A DNA stretch of 32,349 nt. It comes from Desulfobacterales bacterium (GTDB lineage: Bacteria; Desulfobacterota; Desulfobacteria; Desulfobacterales; Desulfosalsimonadaceae). This document shows, piece after piece, positions 23,440 through 31,610 of this stretch (positions within the stretch are counted from its first letter, which is position 1; every line of letters begins with the position of its first letter). A model generated the notes under the pieces. The model was not told the DNA's origin. It did no database searches and saw only the letters and a list, made by a program, of their open reading frames with translations. The stretch spans positions 1 to 32,349 of the forward strand of contig JAGYOX010000024.1 of assembly GCA_018399235.1 (NCBI GenBank), read 5' to 3'. A program made the position numbers and the translations under genes.

Positions 23440-24477
23440 ATGCTGTTTGAAAAACATCGCTTTGTTTCGCTGCCACCGGCTACCTATGCCCGTTTTGTGC
23501 TGGATGAAACAAAATGTACCGGCTGCGGCCGGTGCGTTAAAACCTGCCCGATACAGCTTCTTACGCTGGATAATGGCAAAGCCCGGCCAAATGATCGATA
23601 TGACAGTTTCCGCTGCATTACCTGCCAAAACTGCGCCTCGGTTTGTCCAGAGGGTGCCATCCGGATTGAGGGCACCTACCGGGTCAGCAAAGGGTATTGG
23701 AAAAATGACCATCTTTACAGCGGAGAAAAGACGACTCCGGAACCGCTGCCAAAATACAAAGACAAGCCATTCGATGACTTTGCCTATGAACTGACCGAAA
23801 CCGAGCGGGTCATTTACAACCGCCGCAGCATTCGCCTATACAGGAAAAAACAGGTGCCAAAAGAAATGGTCCGTCGTGTTATCGAGGCCGGTCGATTTGC
23901 CCCGTCCGCCGGAAACAACCAACCGTGGAAATTTATAGCAGTTCAGAACCGGGAGGTTATCGATGAAATCAATCAGAAGTGCAAAAATTTCATAAAAATC
24001 ATCATGCGGGGGACCATGCCGAAACAATGGCTTGAAAAAAGAGTTCCCGGCGATAAAGACGCCAAACTTTCCTTCGGCCAAACCTTGCTGACGAATCTCC
24101 TGATCAGATGGCGGGCCGGCGAACTCGATCCCCGCGCGCGAGGCGGCATGAATACCGTCACCAGCGATCCGGACTATGACATTTTTCTGGGCGCGCCCAC
24201 GCTTATCATTCTGCTCGCAGACAAACGCGGCATCGGATCCATTGATTTGGACACAGGGATCTGCGCCCAGAACATGGTTCTGGCCGCCCATTCACTGGGA
24301 CTTGGCACCTGTTATATCGGACTGATCGATGGGTTGATGATGTATCCGAACTACCGTGAAAAACTCGGCATCACGCCACCGTTTGAGATCGTGACAGCCC
24401 TCACCCTCGGCTACCCCCAGGGCCGGATTGACAAGATTGTTTCCCGGGAGCAGGCCAGAATCAAATGGGTTGAATAA
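23440..24477 (+). CDS. Ferredoxin-domain nitroreductase (type 2)
   Basis: A 345-residue fusion. Two [4Fe-4S] sites, CTGCGRCVKTC (Cys26-36) and CITCQNCASVC (Cys59-69), precede a nitroreductase domain from about residue 125 (YNRRSIRLYRKKQVP, APSAGNNQPWKFIAV, NMVLAAHSLGLGTCYIGL). Compared with the type-1 protein at 13587 it is longer, with an insertion around residues 190-250 carrying GTMPKQWLEKRVPG and a Arg-rich stretch. I chose the ATG at 23440, where GAGGTGG stands 8 bp upstream; the frame is open to 23341 but would include the operator. The shared operator links it to the acyl-CoA operon, so it may reduce an unsaturated or ring intermediate, or recycle electrons. Confidence 0.88.
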   Translation: MLFEKHRFVSLPPATYARFVLDETKCTGCGRCVKTCPIQLLTLDNGKARPNDRYDSFRCITCQNCASVCPEGAIRIEGTYRVSKGYWKNDHLYSGEKTTPEPLPKYKDKPFDDFAYELTETERVIYNRRSIRLYRKKQVPKEMVRRVIEAGRFAPSAGNNQPWKFIAVQNREVIDEINQKCKNFIKIIMRGTMPKQWLEKRVPGDKDAKLSFGQTLLTNLLIRWRAGELDPRARGGMNTVTSDPDYDIFLGAPTLIILLADKRGIGSIDLDTGICAQNMVLAAHSLGLGTCYIGLIDGLMMYPNYREKLGITPPFEIVTALTLGYPQGRIDKIVSREQARIKWVE

Positions 24478-24511
24478 TGTCTTTGTAAAAACTATTCCGC
24501 CGCAGTATGCT

Positions 24512-25840
24512 TTAAAAGCTCTTGCGCCCTGCTTCCCCCACCCTTTCAAGCGCGTATTTGAAAGTCACTGAGCCAACAACTTGGTTGATAGAAATCATGG
24601 TCACAATTATGACTGCGGCGGCCGCACCCCAGTCCGGAAAATTTCTGACAAGAATGCCGCAAAGCCCCAGGCTGACACATGCCTGGGCGATATAGGCCAA
24701 ACCGCCCATTTTTGAAAACACGGGCGGGTCTTCGCTAAGCCTGCAGGACAACCAAGCGCTTGCCCATATAAAAATTCCCCGTCCGAGGGCAAGCAAAACT
24801 CCCAGCATCCAAGTCTGCCGGAGCTCTATAAGATCAAGGGATGCGCCGATCAGCGAAAAAAATAGAATATAAACCGGAAGCGACAGGCGGTCAAGCCGTT
24901 CCATGAAAAATTCACCCTTTTTTGTAAAATTGCGGATAAAGAATCCCGCTGTCATACAGATGAGCAAGGGTTCAAAGTGAAAACGAATTTCATAAAAAAC
25001 ATCCAGAAACCGAGCAAATTGATCCGAAAAAAATGTCACTAGGAACGCCACAGCCAGGATAAATACCGGGATTTCAGCGCCGATCCGTGTAATATAGAAG
25101 ACGACGACCCAGCCGACCGCCACCCCAGCGACAATTGATCCAATCAACTCTATACCGACGGTCATCAAAAAAATAACGTCCATGTCGACATCGGGCTTGA
25201 CCATCGTCAGGCTCACAGAAACAGCCGCAGCAAATAACGCAATCACCAGGACATCAATAATTACAGTTACGCCCAGCGTAGTTTCAGTAAACGGCCCTTT
25301 TGCCTTGCTTTCACTGATAATGGCCATTGCCAAGGAAGGTGATCGGGCGATTGATAGCACGCCGATCAGCACTGCGGCTGACAGGATTATCGGCATGGGC
25401 GCGTCATTTAAAAACGGAATAAATCGGCGGCCTAAAAGGATAAGAAAAAAAACCCCGGTAAAAACACCGAAGATCTGAAGCACCACCCCCAAAAAAATGC
25501 TCTTACAGCGCCTTTTCAATCCGGCCAGTTCCAGTTCACCGCCGGCTGAAAGGGCAATAAATGCAAGCGCCAGGTTATCCAAGAGTTTTAAATCCTTAAC
25601 CGTATCTGCAGGAATAAGATTGGACACATAGGGGCCCGCTAAAGCGCCCGCGATAATATATCCGGTAATCTTTGGAAACCGGAACCATGAAAGAATATCC
25701 CCCAACAAATAGCCAGCGAGTAACAGGAAACCGAAGGAAAGCGATATCCGGGCACCTTCCAGGCGATCCCAGCCTCCGGACCCAGCAAACACGAGAGCCA
25801 TAAAAAAGACGATGATCAGAAATCCTGCAAGCCTTCTCAC
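24512..25840 (-). CDS. Cation:proton antiporter (CPA2-like), distal gene
   Basis: A 442-residue integral membrane protein with about 12-13 hydrophobic segments and the layout of monovalent cation:proton antiporters. Conserved stretches include PKITGYIIAGALAGPYVSNLI, DNLALAFIALSAGGELEL (helix-4 region), the unwound segment SIARSPSLAMAII and VTVIIDVLVIALFAA with a single membrane Asp where electrogenic members have Asp-Asp. It should exchange Na+ or K+ for H+ across the inner membrane; the ion cannot be told. Its GTG start overlaps the stop of the first antiporter gene (GTGA), so the two are translated together and may form a hetero-oligomer. It has no cytoplasmic TrkA-N tail. Confidence 0.88.
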   Translation of the reverse strand: MRRLAGFLIIVFFMALVFAGSGGWDRLEGARISLSFGFLLLAGYLLGDILSWFRFPKITGYIIAGALAGPYVSNLIPADTVKDLKLLDNLALAFIALSAGGELELAGLKRRCKSIFLGVVLQIFGVFTGVFFLILLGRRFIPFLNDAPMPIILSAAVLIGVLSIARSPSLAMAIISESKAKGPFTETTLGVTVIIDVLVIALFAAAVSVSLTMVKPDVDMDVIFLMTVGIELIGSIVAGVAVGWVVVFYITRIGAEIPVFILAVAFLVTFFSDQFARFLDVFYEIRFHFEPLLICMTAGFFIRNFTKKGEFFMERLDRLSLPVYILFFSLIGASLDLIELRQTWMLGVLLALGRGIFIWASAWLSCRLSEDPPVFSKMGGLAYIAQACVSLGLCGILVRNFPDWGAAAAVIIVTMISINQVVGSVTFKYALERVGEAGRKSF

Positions 25841-27045
25841 GTGACCTCGCTCCCCGCCTCCGTCAACAAACGCCGGATTAGCTCAGGACTGATCAATTCG
25901 TTCACAATAACAGCAATCACCAACATGGCCACGATCAGGTCGATAAGCGGTCCGCCGCCTGAAAGGTAAAAATCCATAGCCATGGCAATGGCGACACCGC
26001 TTTGCGATAAAAGCCCGAGTCCAACTAACGGCGACACCTTGAATTCGCGAGCGATAAAACGGGCGGCAACATAGCCGCCCAAAACCTTACCGGCGATTCG
26101 GAAAACCAGGTAAGCAGCAGCCAGTACAATGCTTAACAAAATCCCTGGGCGCCAAACCGCTCCGGCAAGAATAAGAAATCCGATATAAAATGTTTTTTCC
26201 TGTGGGGCAACAGCCATGAAGATTCGGTCTTTTGACCCGGGAAGGTTGGATGCGGTAATGCCGGCGATCATATTCACAAAAAGCGGCGAGAGGCCGAAAA
26301 AAATGGAAACACCTCCGGCAAAAGTAATAATGCCGATGGTGAACACCCAGAGCTCGTCTTCCTTGCAATGTACCTGGGTAAGCAAATGAAGGAGGAACCC
26401 CATACTGATGCCGAAAATTATCGATGCCCCAATCCATTGAAGAGCTGGAAAGGAATCGATACCAAGGGGCGGCGGTTCGGTATGCATCATGCAAGTGGCC
26501 ACACCAAACAGCATGAAGCCAATAATCGTATCAAATCCGCCGATATACCGAATCAAATCCATATCACCGGTGGGACGGCAACTGGTTTGTTTTACAATCA
26601 GGGCGATTAGAGTTGGTGACGTGCAGCATGCAACAGCGCCTATGGCTAAAGCTGCGACAACTGTGAAAGTGGCGGGCTCTATTTGATGAAGCAGCCAGGC
26701 AAACGGGACAAAAACCAATATCAACGTTACTGAGGACTGAATGACTGTGGCGGAAAAAAATGCGCGTGGAAACCGCCAAACCTTTTTGTTTTCAAACTGC
26801 AGGCCGAAAATCAGCCCGAAATAGCCCAGACCTAAACTGAACAACGGCCCCAGATGCCCAATCGTTGTTCGGTCAAGCACGCCAATGAACTGATCGCCCA
26901 AGGCAAGTCCGATAAAAATAAACTCTGTTCCGGTAAGAAAAAAGAATCTCGCGCCGACGGGCAGCGGCAGGCGAGCAAACATTTTGTGATGACCCAACAA
27001 CGATATAAAAACCAGAATCATTAAGCCGACAACGCTCTGAAACAC
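25837..27045 (-). CDS. Cation:proton antiporter, proximal gene
   Basis: A 402-residue membrane protein with about 11-12 hydrophobic segments and the same general fold as the next gene, but low similarity to it. Visible features: LFSLGLGYFGLIFGLQFENKKVWR, the segment AVACCTSPTLIALIVKQTS before GGFDTIIGFMLFGVA (membrane Asp), and the C-terminal GLGLLSQSGVAIAMAMDFYL of cation:proton antiporters. The GTG start follows the stop of the PII-like gene directly (TAGGTG), with GAGGAG 9 bp upstream. Two different antiporters in a 4-bp overlap suggest obligate partners, each supplying different half-site residues, or two ion specificities under one control. Confidence 0.85.
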   Translation of the reverse strand: MFQSVVGLMILVFISLLGHHKMFARLPLPVGARFFFLTGTEFIFIGLALGDQFIGVLDRTTIGHLGPLFSLGLGYFGLIFGLQFENKKVWRFPRAFFSATVIQSSVTLILVFVPFAWLLHQIEPATFTVVAALAIGAVACCTSPTLIALIVKQTSCRPTGDMDLIRYIGGFDTIIGFMLFGVATCMMHTEPPPLGIDSFPALQWIGASIIFGISMGFLLHLLTQVHCKEDELWVFTIGIITFAGGVSIFFGLSPLFVNMIAGITASNLPGSKDRIFMAVAPQEKTFYIGFLILAGAVWRPGILLSIVLAAAYLVFRIAGKVLGGYVAARFIAREFKVSPLVGLGLLSQSGVAIAMAMDFYLSGGGPLIDLIVAMLVIAVIVNELISPELIRRLLTEAGSEVT

Positions 27046-27408
27046 CTATCGAATCTCCTCGGCCAATCCTTCCACATGGGAAACGGGTACGGTAAACATG
27101 ATTCCGGACCCCGGCGATTCGAAATTATCACAGACCTCCCTGGCCAGTTGAAAGGCTTTCTCACGGGATTGTTCGTCGACCACAGACATAATCATATACG
27201 TATCCGCGCCCCATCCGGGAAAAAGGGACTTAAATCCTGTAAATATAGGAATCTCTGAAGATATAATCTGCCCCATGCCTCTCACATCAATAACCGTTGC
27301 ACCCCTTAAACCGAGTTCAAGAAAACCGGTCAGTACATCTTCCACTTGGTGGTGATCCTTTACCACGACGATCAGCAGCTGCATATCCCCTTTCTGCTTA
27401 CTCGACAT
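27046..27408 (-). CDS. PII-like signalling protein
   Basis: A 120-residue protein with the ferredoxin-like beta-alpha-beta core of PII/CutA-type trimers: MQLLIVVVKDHHQVEDVLTGFLELGLRGATVIDVRGMG, a long loop at the T-loop position (SEIPIFTGFKSLFPGWGAD), then TYMIMSVV and SPGSGIMFTVPVSHVEGL. The classical uridylylated Tyr of GlnB is not evident, so it is a PII-like protein, not GlnB itself. The ATG at 27408 has GGAGG 9 bp upstream and overlaps the EIIA gene by 11 bp; an ATG at 27384 is the alternative. It sits between an EIIA-Ntr-like gene and the antiporters, so it probably senses a nucleotide or small ion-related signal and gates transport. Confidence 0.75.
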   Translation of the reverse strand: MSSKQKGDMQLLIVVVKDHHQVEDVLTGFLELGLRGATVIDVRGMGQIISSEIPIFTGFKSLFPGWGADTYMIMSVVDEQSREKAFQLAREVCDNFESPGSGIMFTVPVSHVEGLAEEIR

Positions 27409-27865
27409 GGCGATTATCCTCCATCGCAATCTGTCTGTGAAGCTCTTGGGGGTCGCAGGAGACAGCGACTGAGTTTATAAAATCCTCGTTTTTAATCAGA
27501 CGGGCGATCCGGGCGAGCAGTTTAATATGCAGACCGGTCTCGCCGGGAGGACTGAGAAGGAGGAAAATCAGACGAACGGGAAGCTGGTCAATTGAATCAA
27601 AGGCTATACCCCTTGGGATGCAAATCAGTATGCAGACGGTTTTGGACAGACCATCAATCATTGCATGCGGGATTGCCACCCCGCAACCAATCCCTGTGCT
27701 GCCAGCCGCTTCACGCTGGTTTAACTTTTCGTACAATTCCTTTCGATTGACTTCAGGAAAGCGCTCAGATACGAGATCGGCAATTGCTGCCAGAAAACCG
27801 GGCTTATCATCCGCATTAAAATCGGCATAAATCAATTCTTGATCCATGTAATCGGTCAGTTTCAT
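27398..27865 (-). CDS. PTS EIIA-Ntr-like (PtsN family) protein
   Basis: A 155-residue protein of the mannitol/fructose-type PTS EIIA fold. The phosphorylatable His67 is in GIGCGVAIPHAMIDGL, with the preceding REAAGSTGIG block and LLSPPGETGLHIKLLARIARL after it, all typical. There is no permease of the PTS nearby, so the role is regulatory, as for PtsN, which controls potassium transporters and kinases in enterobacteria. The ATG at 27865 gives the usual N terminus (MKLTDYMDQELIY); the frame is open to 27904. The first gene of the antiporter operon. Confidence 0.88.
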   Translation of the reverse strand: MKLTDYMDQELIYADFNADDKPGFLAAIADLVSERFPEVNRKELYEKLNQREAAGSTGIGCGVAIPHAMIDGLSKTVCILICIPRGIAFDSIDQLPVRLIFLLLSPPGETGLHIKLLARIARLIKNEDFINSVAVSCDPQELHRQIAMEDNRHVE

Positions 27866-27982
27866 AGTTCTCTGCTTTCCAGCCTGAAAAGGCTTTTGAG
27901 GCAACAGGCGGTTTGCGGAAAAAATCTACACTGAAATTTTTCGGTATCAGATAATTTGATGCTTCAACAGATAGAACGGTGA

Positions 27983-28255
27983 TTAAGCCGGCGGTTTCCG
28001 GAAGGTTTTCTGATCATCATCATAAAAATAGGACAAACGCTCACGATTTTTTCTCGGAACCCCTTTAAATATCCACATGTATTTTCGAACGGCTGCCGGC
28101 CAAGAACCCTCTATTTCTTTTAAATTCTGGGTGATCTGGAGCCAAAGCTGAAACTCCCTGGACATGCCCGGCAATTGGCGAGGCCCTATATTGGCCTGTT
28201 TTAACGCCTTCCAGCTTTTCCAAAACACATCGAACTTTTGTTTAAACGGCTTCAT
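27983..28255 (-). CDS. Small basic protein of unknown function
   Basis: A 90-residue basic protein (many Lys/Arg and Trp: KPFKQKFDVFWKSWKALKQ, LWLQITQNLKEIEGSW, RKNRERLSYFYDDD). No membrane segment, Cys or known motif. The ATG at 28255 overlaps the end of the DUF2284 gene by 14 bp and has AGG at 8 bp spacing in that gene, so translation is probably coupled. I do not recognise it. Nucleic-acid or lipid binding would fit its charge, but this is only a guess. Confidence 0.55.
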   Translation of the reverse strand: MKPFKQKFDVFWKSWKALKQANIGPRQLPGMSREFQLWLQITQNLKEIEGSWPAAVRKYMWIFKGVPRKNRERLSYFYDDDQKTFRKPPA

Positions 28256-28949
28256 TTTTTTTCCTATTAACAAGAACAATCCCCATCAGGCTCCCCCTTG
28301 GAACGGTGTCCGGTTCGCATGTCCCGCCGATGGGATAATGATCCCAGCCAACCCGCGCCGCCATTGTATAAGCATCCATTCCGCAGGACTCCATGGAAAA
28401 TGCGCTTAGATCCGGATTCCGACAGCCCTTGGAGCTCACCAAGCGCTGGCAGACAGGCTGTAAAAAACAGAACGGATCCTTACAGTTGCCTGCTCCGAAC
28501 CCATACGCGCCATAACCGGCCTGACGGGCGTATTTCTCCAGAACCTTGATAATGGTAAAAACCAGGATGTAGTTGCCCCCGAGATTCATCAGGTTGCCTT
28601 TTTTATCGGCAAGCCCCTGTTCTATCGCCTCATGGATGCCTGCGGCGGCGATAATTTTACTATCGACTTTGACACGGAAAAAAACGCCCAGTTCATATTC
28701 GGCAACAAGATCCTTTACTTCTCTCACTGAAAGCCCGTGTGGCGGACAATGGGCACATCCCCCCGACATATAGCACTTCGGAATCATGCATTTAAACCGG
28801 ACGCGCGGGTCAACAATAACATCTGAGGCCGGGATAATAACCGCTTCGTCCGCCCCATGGTCTATTGCTGATTTTCTGAGAAATTCGACATCTTCATTTT
28901 TCAAGGGATTGGCCTCGCCCTGTTTAAGAGCGGTAGTATCGGATTTCAT
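28242..28949 (-). CDS. DUF2284 metal-binding protein
   Basis: A 235-residue protein with the DUF2284 pattern. N-terminal Cys54, Cys59, Cys65 and Cys68 are in CMIPKCYMSGGCAHCPPHG, and a C-terminal cluster lies in GAGNCKDPFCFLQPVCQRL and GCRNPDLSAFSMESCGMDAY. Such Cys-rich proteins are annotated as putative metal-binding or iron-sulfur proteins, common in anaerobes. No biochemical role is established. AAGGA precedes the ATG. It lies 17 bp after a second DUF2284 gene and is overlapped by the small basic gene at its 3' end. Confidence 0.88.
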   Translation of the reverse strand: MKSDTTALKQGEANPLKNEDVEFLRKSAIDHGADEAVIIPASDVIVDPRVRFKCMIPKCYMSGGCAHCPPHGLSVREVKDLVAEYELGVFFRVKVDSKIIAAAGIHEAIEQGLADKKGNLMNLGGNYILVFTIIKVLEKYARQAGYGAYGFGAGNCKDPFCFLQPVCQRLVSSKGCRNPDLSAFSMESCGMDAYTMAARVGWDHYPIGGTCEPDTVPRGSLMGIVLVNRKKNEAV

Positions 28950-28966
28950 GCGGATTTCCTTAACTT

Positions 28967-29602
28967 TTAGTGGATCATGACCAGTCCTCCCAAAAACGGG
29001 ACGGGCTTTAACGGAACTTCCCAGTTTAATGCCCCTGCCATAGCTCGGGCATCAATACCTGCGGCTTCCATCGAAGGGCGGCCAATATTCGGACGAATGC
29101 AGGTTTGCCCCTTCAACGTTGCCCGGCATCGTTTTTCATCCGGGCAAAAAACGCTCCGACAGTTGCCTGAAGCCAGACCAATGGCCAGGTGGTAGCCCAT
29201 ATAAAAGGCCGAAGATTCGATGATGGTGACGATTTCGTAGGTTCTGATATAACGCTGCCGATGCTCCAGCTCAGCTATTGGACCGCCGCCGTATGCAGGA
29301 ATGGTATTGTCCGGGGGCAGCTGAAAAAAAACAGCCCATTTATAGGTATCAATCGTCTCGTTCAAATCATCCTTGGGATAATCCAGCGGCCAGTGAATTG
29401 ACGGCAGCCGGTTATCAGCCTCAACCTGCCTTAGGATATCCGGGTTGAATACAATCTCATCCCTGGTAATAACCGCACAATCAGCGGCACCTGCAGACAG
29501 ACCTTTATTGCGGAGGTATTCCAGATCGGTTTCTAGCTGCTGGGGATCGATCCGGGTAGGGATACGACGGACAATCTCGGGTTTGAAGGAAAGCTTGATC
29601 AT
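28967..29602 (-). CDS. DUF2284-like protein without the N-terminal cysteines
   Basis: A 211-residue paralogue of the following gene. The C-terminal half keeps the Cys-rich block (GNCRSVFCPDEKRCRATLKG, then CIRPNIGRPSMEAAGIDAR). Of the N-terminal site only the frame remains: over 22 aligned residues all four Cys are replaced (by Pro, Gln, Arg and Ser) and CPPHG becomes SIHWP. It may be the non-metal or regulatory partner of a heterodimer. TAAGGAGT precedes the ATG. It is the first gene of the DUF2284 pair; the upstream 133 bp separate it from gpmA. Confidence 0.82.
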   Translation of the reverse strand: MIKLSFKPEIVRRIPTRIDPQQLETDLEYLRNKGLSAGAADCAVITRDEIVFNPDILRQVEADNRLPSIHWPLDYPKDDLNETIDTYKWAVFFQLPPDNTIPAYGGGPIAELEHRQRYIRTYEIVTIIESSAFYMGYHLAIGLASGNCRSVFCPDEKRCRATLKGQTCIRPNIGRPSMEAAGIDARAMAGALNWEVPLKPVPFLGGLVMIH

Positions 29603-29706
29603 CTTGACTCCTTACGGTCAAAACCGGATTTCTATGAAACCCAAAATTTTCGACAAGCCAGCCTACTAACTAATATCAGAAATCATCAATAAATCCAACA
29701 AGAAAT

Positions 29707-29737
29707 CAAAAAGCCGGGACTCGTTCAGGCACCAGCT
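29707..29737 (-). terminator. Probable terminator after gpmA
   Basis: On the minus strand AGCTGG pairs with CCGGCT (one G-T pair, loop about 14 nt) and is followed by TTTTT. The stem touches the gpmA stop codon. Moderately weak stem. Confidence 0.4.
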
Positions 29738-30488
29738 ATTTGTTTAATTTTCCCTGGTTCGCGACCGCCGATTCAGCGCGGGCAACCGCTTCCGGATCGC
29801 CCAGGTAATAGTGGTTTTGCGGGTTTAACGCATCGTCCAACTCGTAAACCAGCGGAATGCCGGTGGGTATATTGAGCTTGACGATTTCTTGTTCTGATAT
29901 CCTGTCAAGATGTTTGACAAGCCCTCTCAGGCTGTTTCCGTGGGCAACGATGATAACGCGTTTACCGTTTTTTATGGTGGGGGCGATGGCCTCGTGCCAA
30001 AATGGCAGAAAACGCTCGATCGTATCTCTCAGGCTTTCCGTCTTTGGAATCCGGCTTTTATCCAGATCCGCATATTTTGGATCAAAACCGGGATACCGGG
30101 GATCCTCCGCATCCAAAGCCATGGGCGCCGCATCATAGCCGCGCCGCCATATCTGAACTTGTTCGTCGCCATACTGTTTCGCTGTTTCAGCCTTATTAAG
30201 TCCCTGCAACGCCCCGTACATCCGTTCATTAAGCCGCCAGGAGTTTTTCACCGGGATCCACATCTGATCCATTTCATCCAAAACAATCCAAAGGGTTCGA
30301 ATCGCACGCTTCAATACCGACGTAAACGCCATATCAAACGTAAAGCCTTTATCCTTTAATACACGGCCCGCTGATCTAGCCTCATCAATGCCGGCCTCGG
30401 TTAAATCCACATCCGTCCAGCCGGTAAACCGGTTTTCCTTGTTCCAAAGGCTTTCACCGTGTCTTAAAAGAACGAGTTGATGTATCAT
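29736..30488 (-). CDS. gpmA: 2,3-bisphosphoglycerate-dependent phosphoglycerate mutase
   Basis: A 250-residue cofactor-dependent phosphoglycerate mutase, the same length as E. coli GpmA, interconverting 3- and 2-phosphoglycerate in glycolysis and gluconeogenesis. The phospho-His motif [18 protein letters not shown] is at the N terminus (His10), then [18 protein letters not shown] and the second catalytic His in [20 protein letters not shown] precedes the ATG. It is flanked by its own leader hairpin and a probable terminator, so it is probably transcribed alone. Confidence 0.96.
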   Translation of the reverse strand: MIHQLVLLRHGESLWNKENRFTGWTDVDLTEAGIDEARSAGRVLKDKGFTFDMAFTSVLKRAIRTLWIVLDEMDQMWIPVKNSWRLNERMYGALQGLNKAETAKQYGDEQVQIWRRGYDAAPMALDAEDPRYPGFDPKYADLDKSRIPKTESLRDTIERFLPFWHEAIAPTIKNGKRVIIVAHGNSLRGLVKHLDRISEQEIVKLNIPTGIPLVYELDDALNPQNHYYLGDPEAVARAESAVANQGKLNK

Positions 30489-30532
30489 TTATCTCCTTCA
30501 AAAAAATTAAGCGCTATCATCCTGTACAGAGT

Positions 30533-30561
30533 CGGCGCCGATTTCAACTACCGAGGCGCCG
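30533..30561 (-). promoter_or_regulatory. Hairpin in the gpmA leader
   Basis: CGGCGCC (30533-30539) and GGCGCCG (30555-30561) form a 7-bp GC-rich stem with a 15-nt loop, about 45 nt upstream of the gpmA ATG. No T-run follows in either direction. The rest of the 30489-30749 gap shows no coding potential. Confidence 0.3.
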
Positions 30562-30749
30562 GGCCTGATGCCAATTCTTTACAGAATCCGTGAAATATCT
30601 TTGAGACTATTGATATTTGGAACCCGGGGCATCCCATAGCCAAGCCTTCAGCTGTCGGCCGAAGCAAGTATACACTGTGCCCCGTAATAGTTGTAATGAT
30701 ATCAACGTATTGCCGGCCGATTATTTTTGAAAACGGGAAAGACGCTTTA

Positions 30750-31202
30750 TCAGTCTTTGTTTCTTCGGCTCACATAGTCTTCCAGTGCCGACTGAAGGGC
30801 GGCAACCGCCAGAAAGGCGCAATGCTCATCTTCAGGCGGCAATCCACCAAGCTCCGTCAGAATATCTTCGCCGCCTATTTCAGTCAACTCCGCAGGCGTT
30901 TTTCCCATTGCCATCTGGGCGGCATAAGAACCGCATACAAGGCTTGTCCCGCAGCCGTCCGTCTGAAAACCGATGTCGGATACACGCCCATTTTCAAATT
31001 TTAAATACATCTCAATAGAATCCCCGCAACTGCCGGTTTCCTTCGCATAGCCGTGCGGATCAGCTATAACCTGCAGATAGCGGGGATTTTTCCAACGCTG
31101 AAAGACTTTTTCGCCATACGTTTGCCGGGTGTCCTCATCTATTTGAGACTGGAGCTGCTCGACAAAATCATCAAATGTATCTACCATTACCAATGCTACC
31201 AT
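30750..31202 (-). CDS. NifU-like iron-sulfur cluster scaffold
   Basis: A 150-residue protein of the IscU/NifU-N family. The three cluster-ligand Cys are in TGSCGDSIEMYLKF, QTDGCGTSLVCGSYAAQM and DEHCAFLAVAALQSAL; the second Asp-Gly-Cys-Gly segment is typical. It can build and hand on Fe-S clusters, but no cysteine desulfurase or other isc/nif gene is present. It starts directly after the CGGC-protein stop and has only a poor Shine-Dalgarno sequence, so translation probably depends on coupling. An ATG 15 bp downstream (31187) is an alternative start. Confidence 0.88.
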   Translation of the reverse strand: MVALVMVDTFDDFVEQLQSQIDEDTRQTYGEKVFQRWKNPRYLQVIADPHGYAKETGSCGDSIEMYLKFENGRVSDIGFQTDGCGTSLVCGSYAAQMAMGKTPAELTEIGGEDILTELGGLPPEDEHCAFLAVAALQSALEDYVSRRNKD

Positions 31203-31580
31203 TTATTTAAAGACTTCAGGGGTATAGTCCTCCGGCAGATGGGCGGTTCCTTTTACACATGGAACATCCACCGCCTCGGATAACTGCTGTATCAGATCAT
31301 CAATGTTTTCGCAGAATCCATCACCCATAACCCAACCCTCTTCTCCTTTGCTGGCAAAGGTACAGGTACACATATGTATGGCCTCTGCCCCTTTGCTCTG
31401 CAAAATTTTACCTAGATTCGCCACGTTATCACCCGGACAATGACAGGTGAACACGCCGATCAGTTCTGCGTTCTCATAGTCTGAAAACGCCTGCTGGGTG
31501 TTTCGGAGGCTTTTGATGCAGTTGGTTAATGGACACCGTTGAGCATTTTTTTCACACCGAATAATACCAATGTTTGCCAT
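31203..31580 (-). CDS. CGGC domain-containing protein
   Basis: A 125-residue Cys-rich protein that fits the CGGC domain family of anaerobes: GIIRCEKNAQRCPLTNCIKS, a central FTCHCPGDNVANLGKIL and HMCTCTFASKG, and a C-terminal Cys. The family is thought to bind metal or a redox centre; no reaction is known. GAGGGAG lies 7 bp before the ATG. It is followed without a gap by the NifU-like gene and preceded, 30 bp away, by a response regulator gene. Confidence 0.78.
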   Translation of the reverse strand: MANIGIIRCEKNAQRCPLTNCIKSLRNTQQAFSDYENAELIGVFTCHCPGDNVANLGKILQSKGAEAIHMCTCTFASKGEEGWVMGDGFCENIDDLIQQLSEAVDVPCVKGTAHLPEDYTPEVFK

Positions 31581-31610
31581 TTAAAACACTCCCTCTTCAT
31601 TTATATGTTG

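Noticed and set aside
30738-30758. Terminator at the end of the NifU-like gene
   Set aside because: AAAGAC/GTCTTT is only a 6-bp AT-rich stem and is followed by CCCG, not a T-run.
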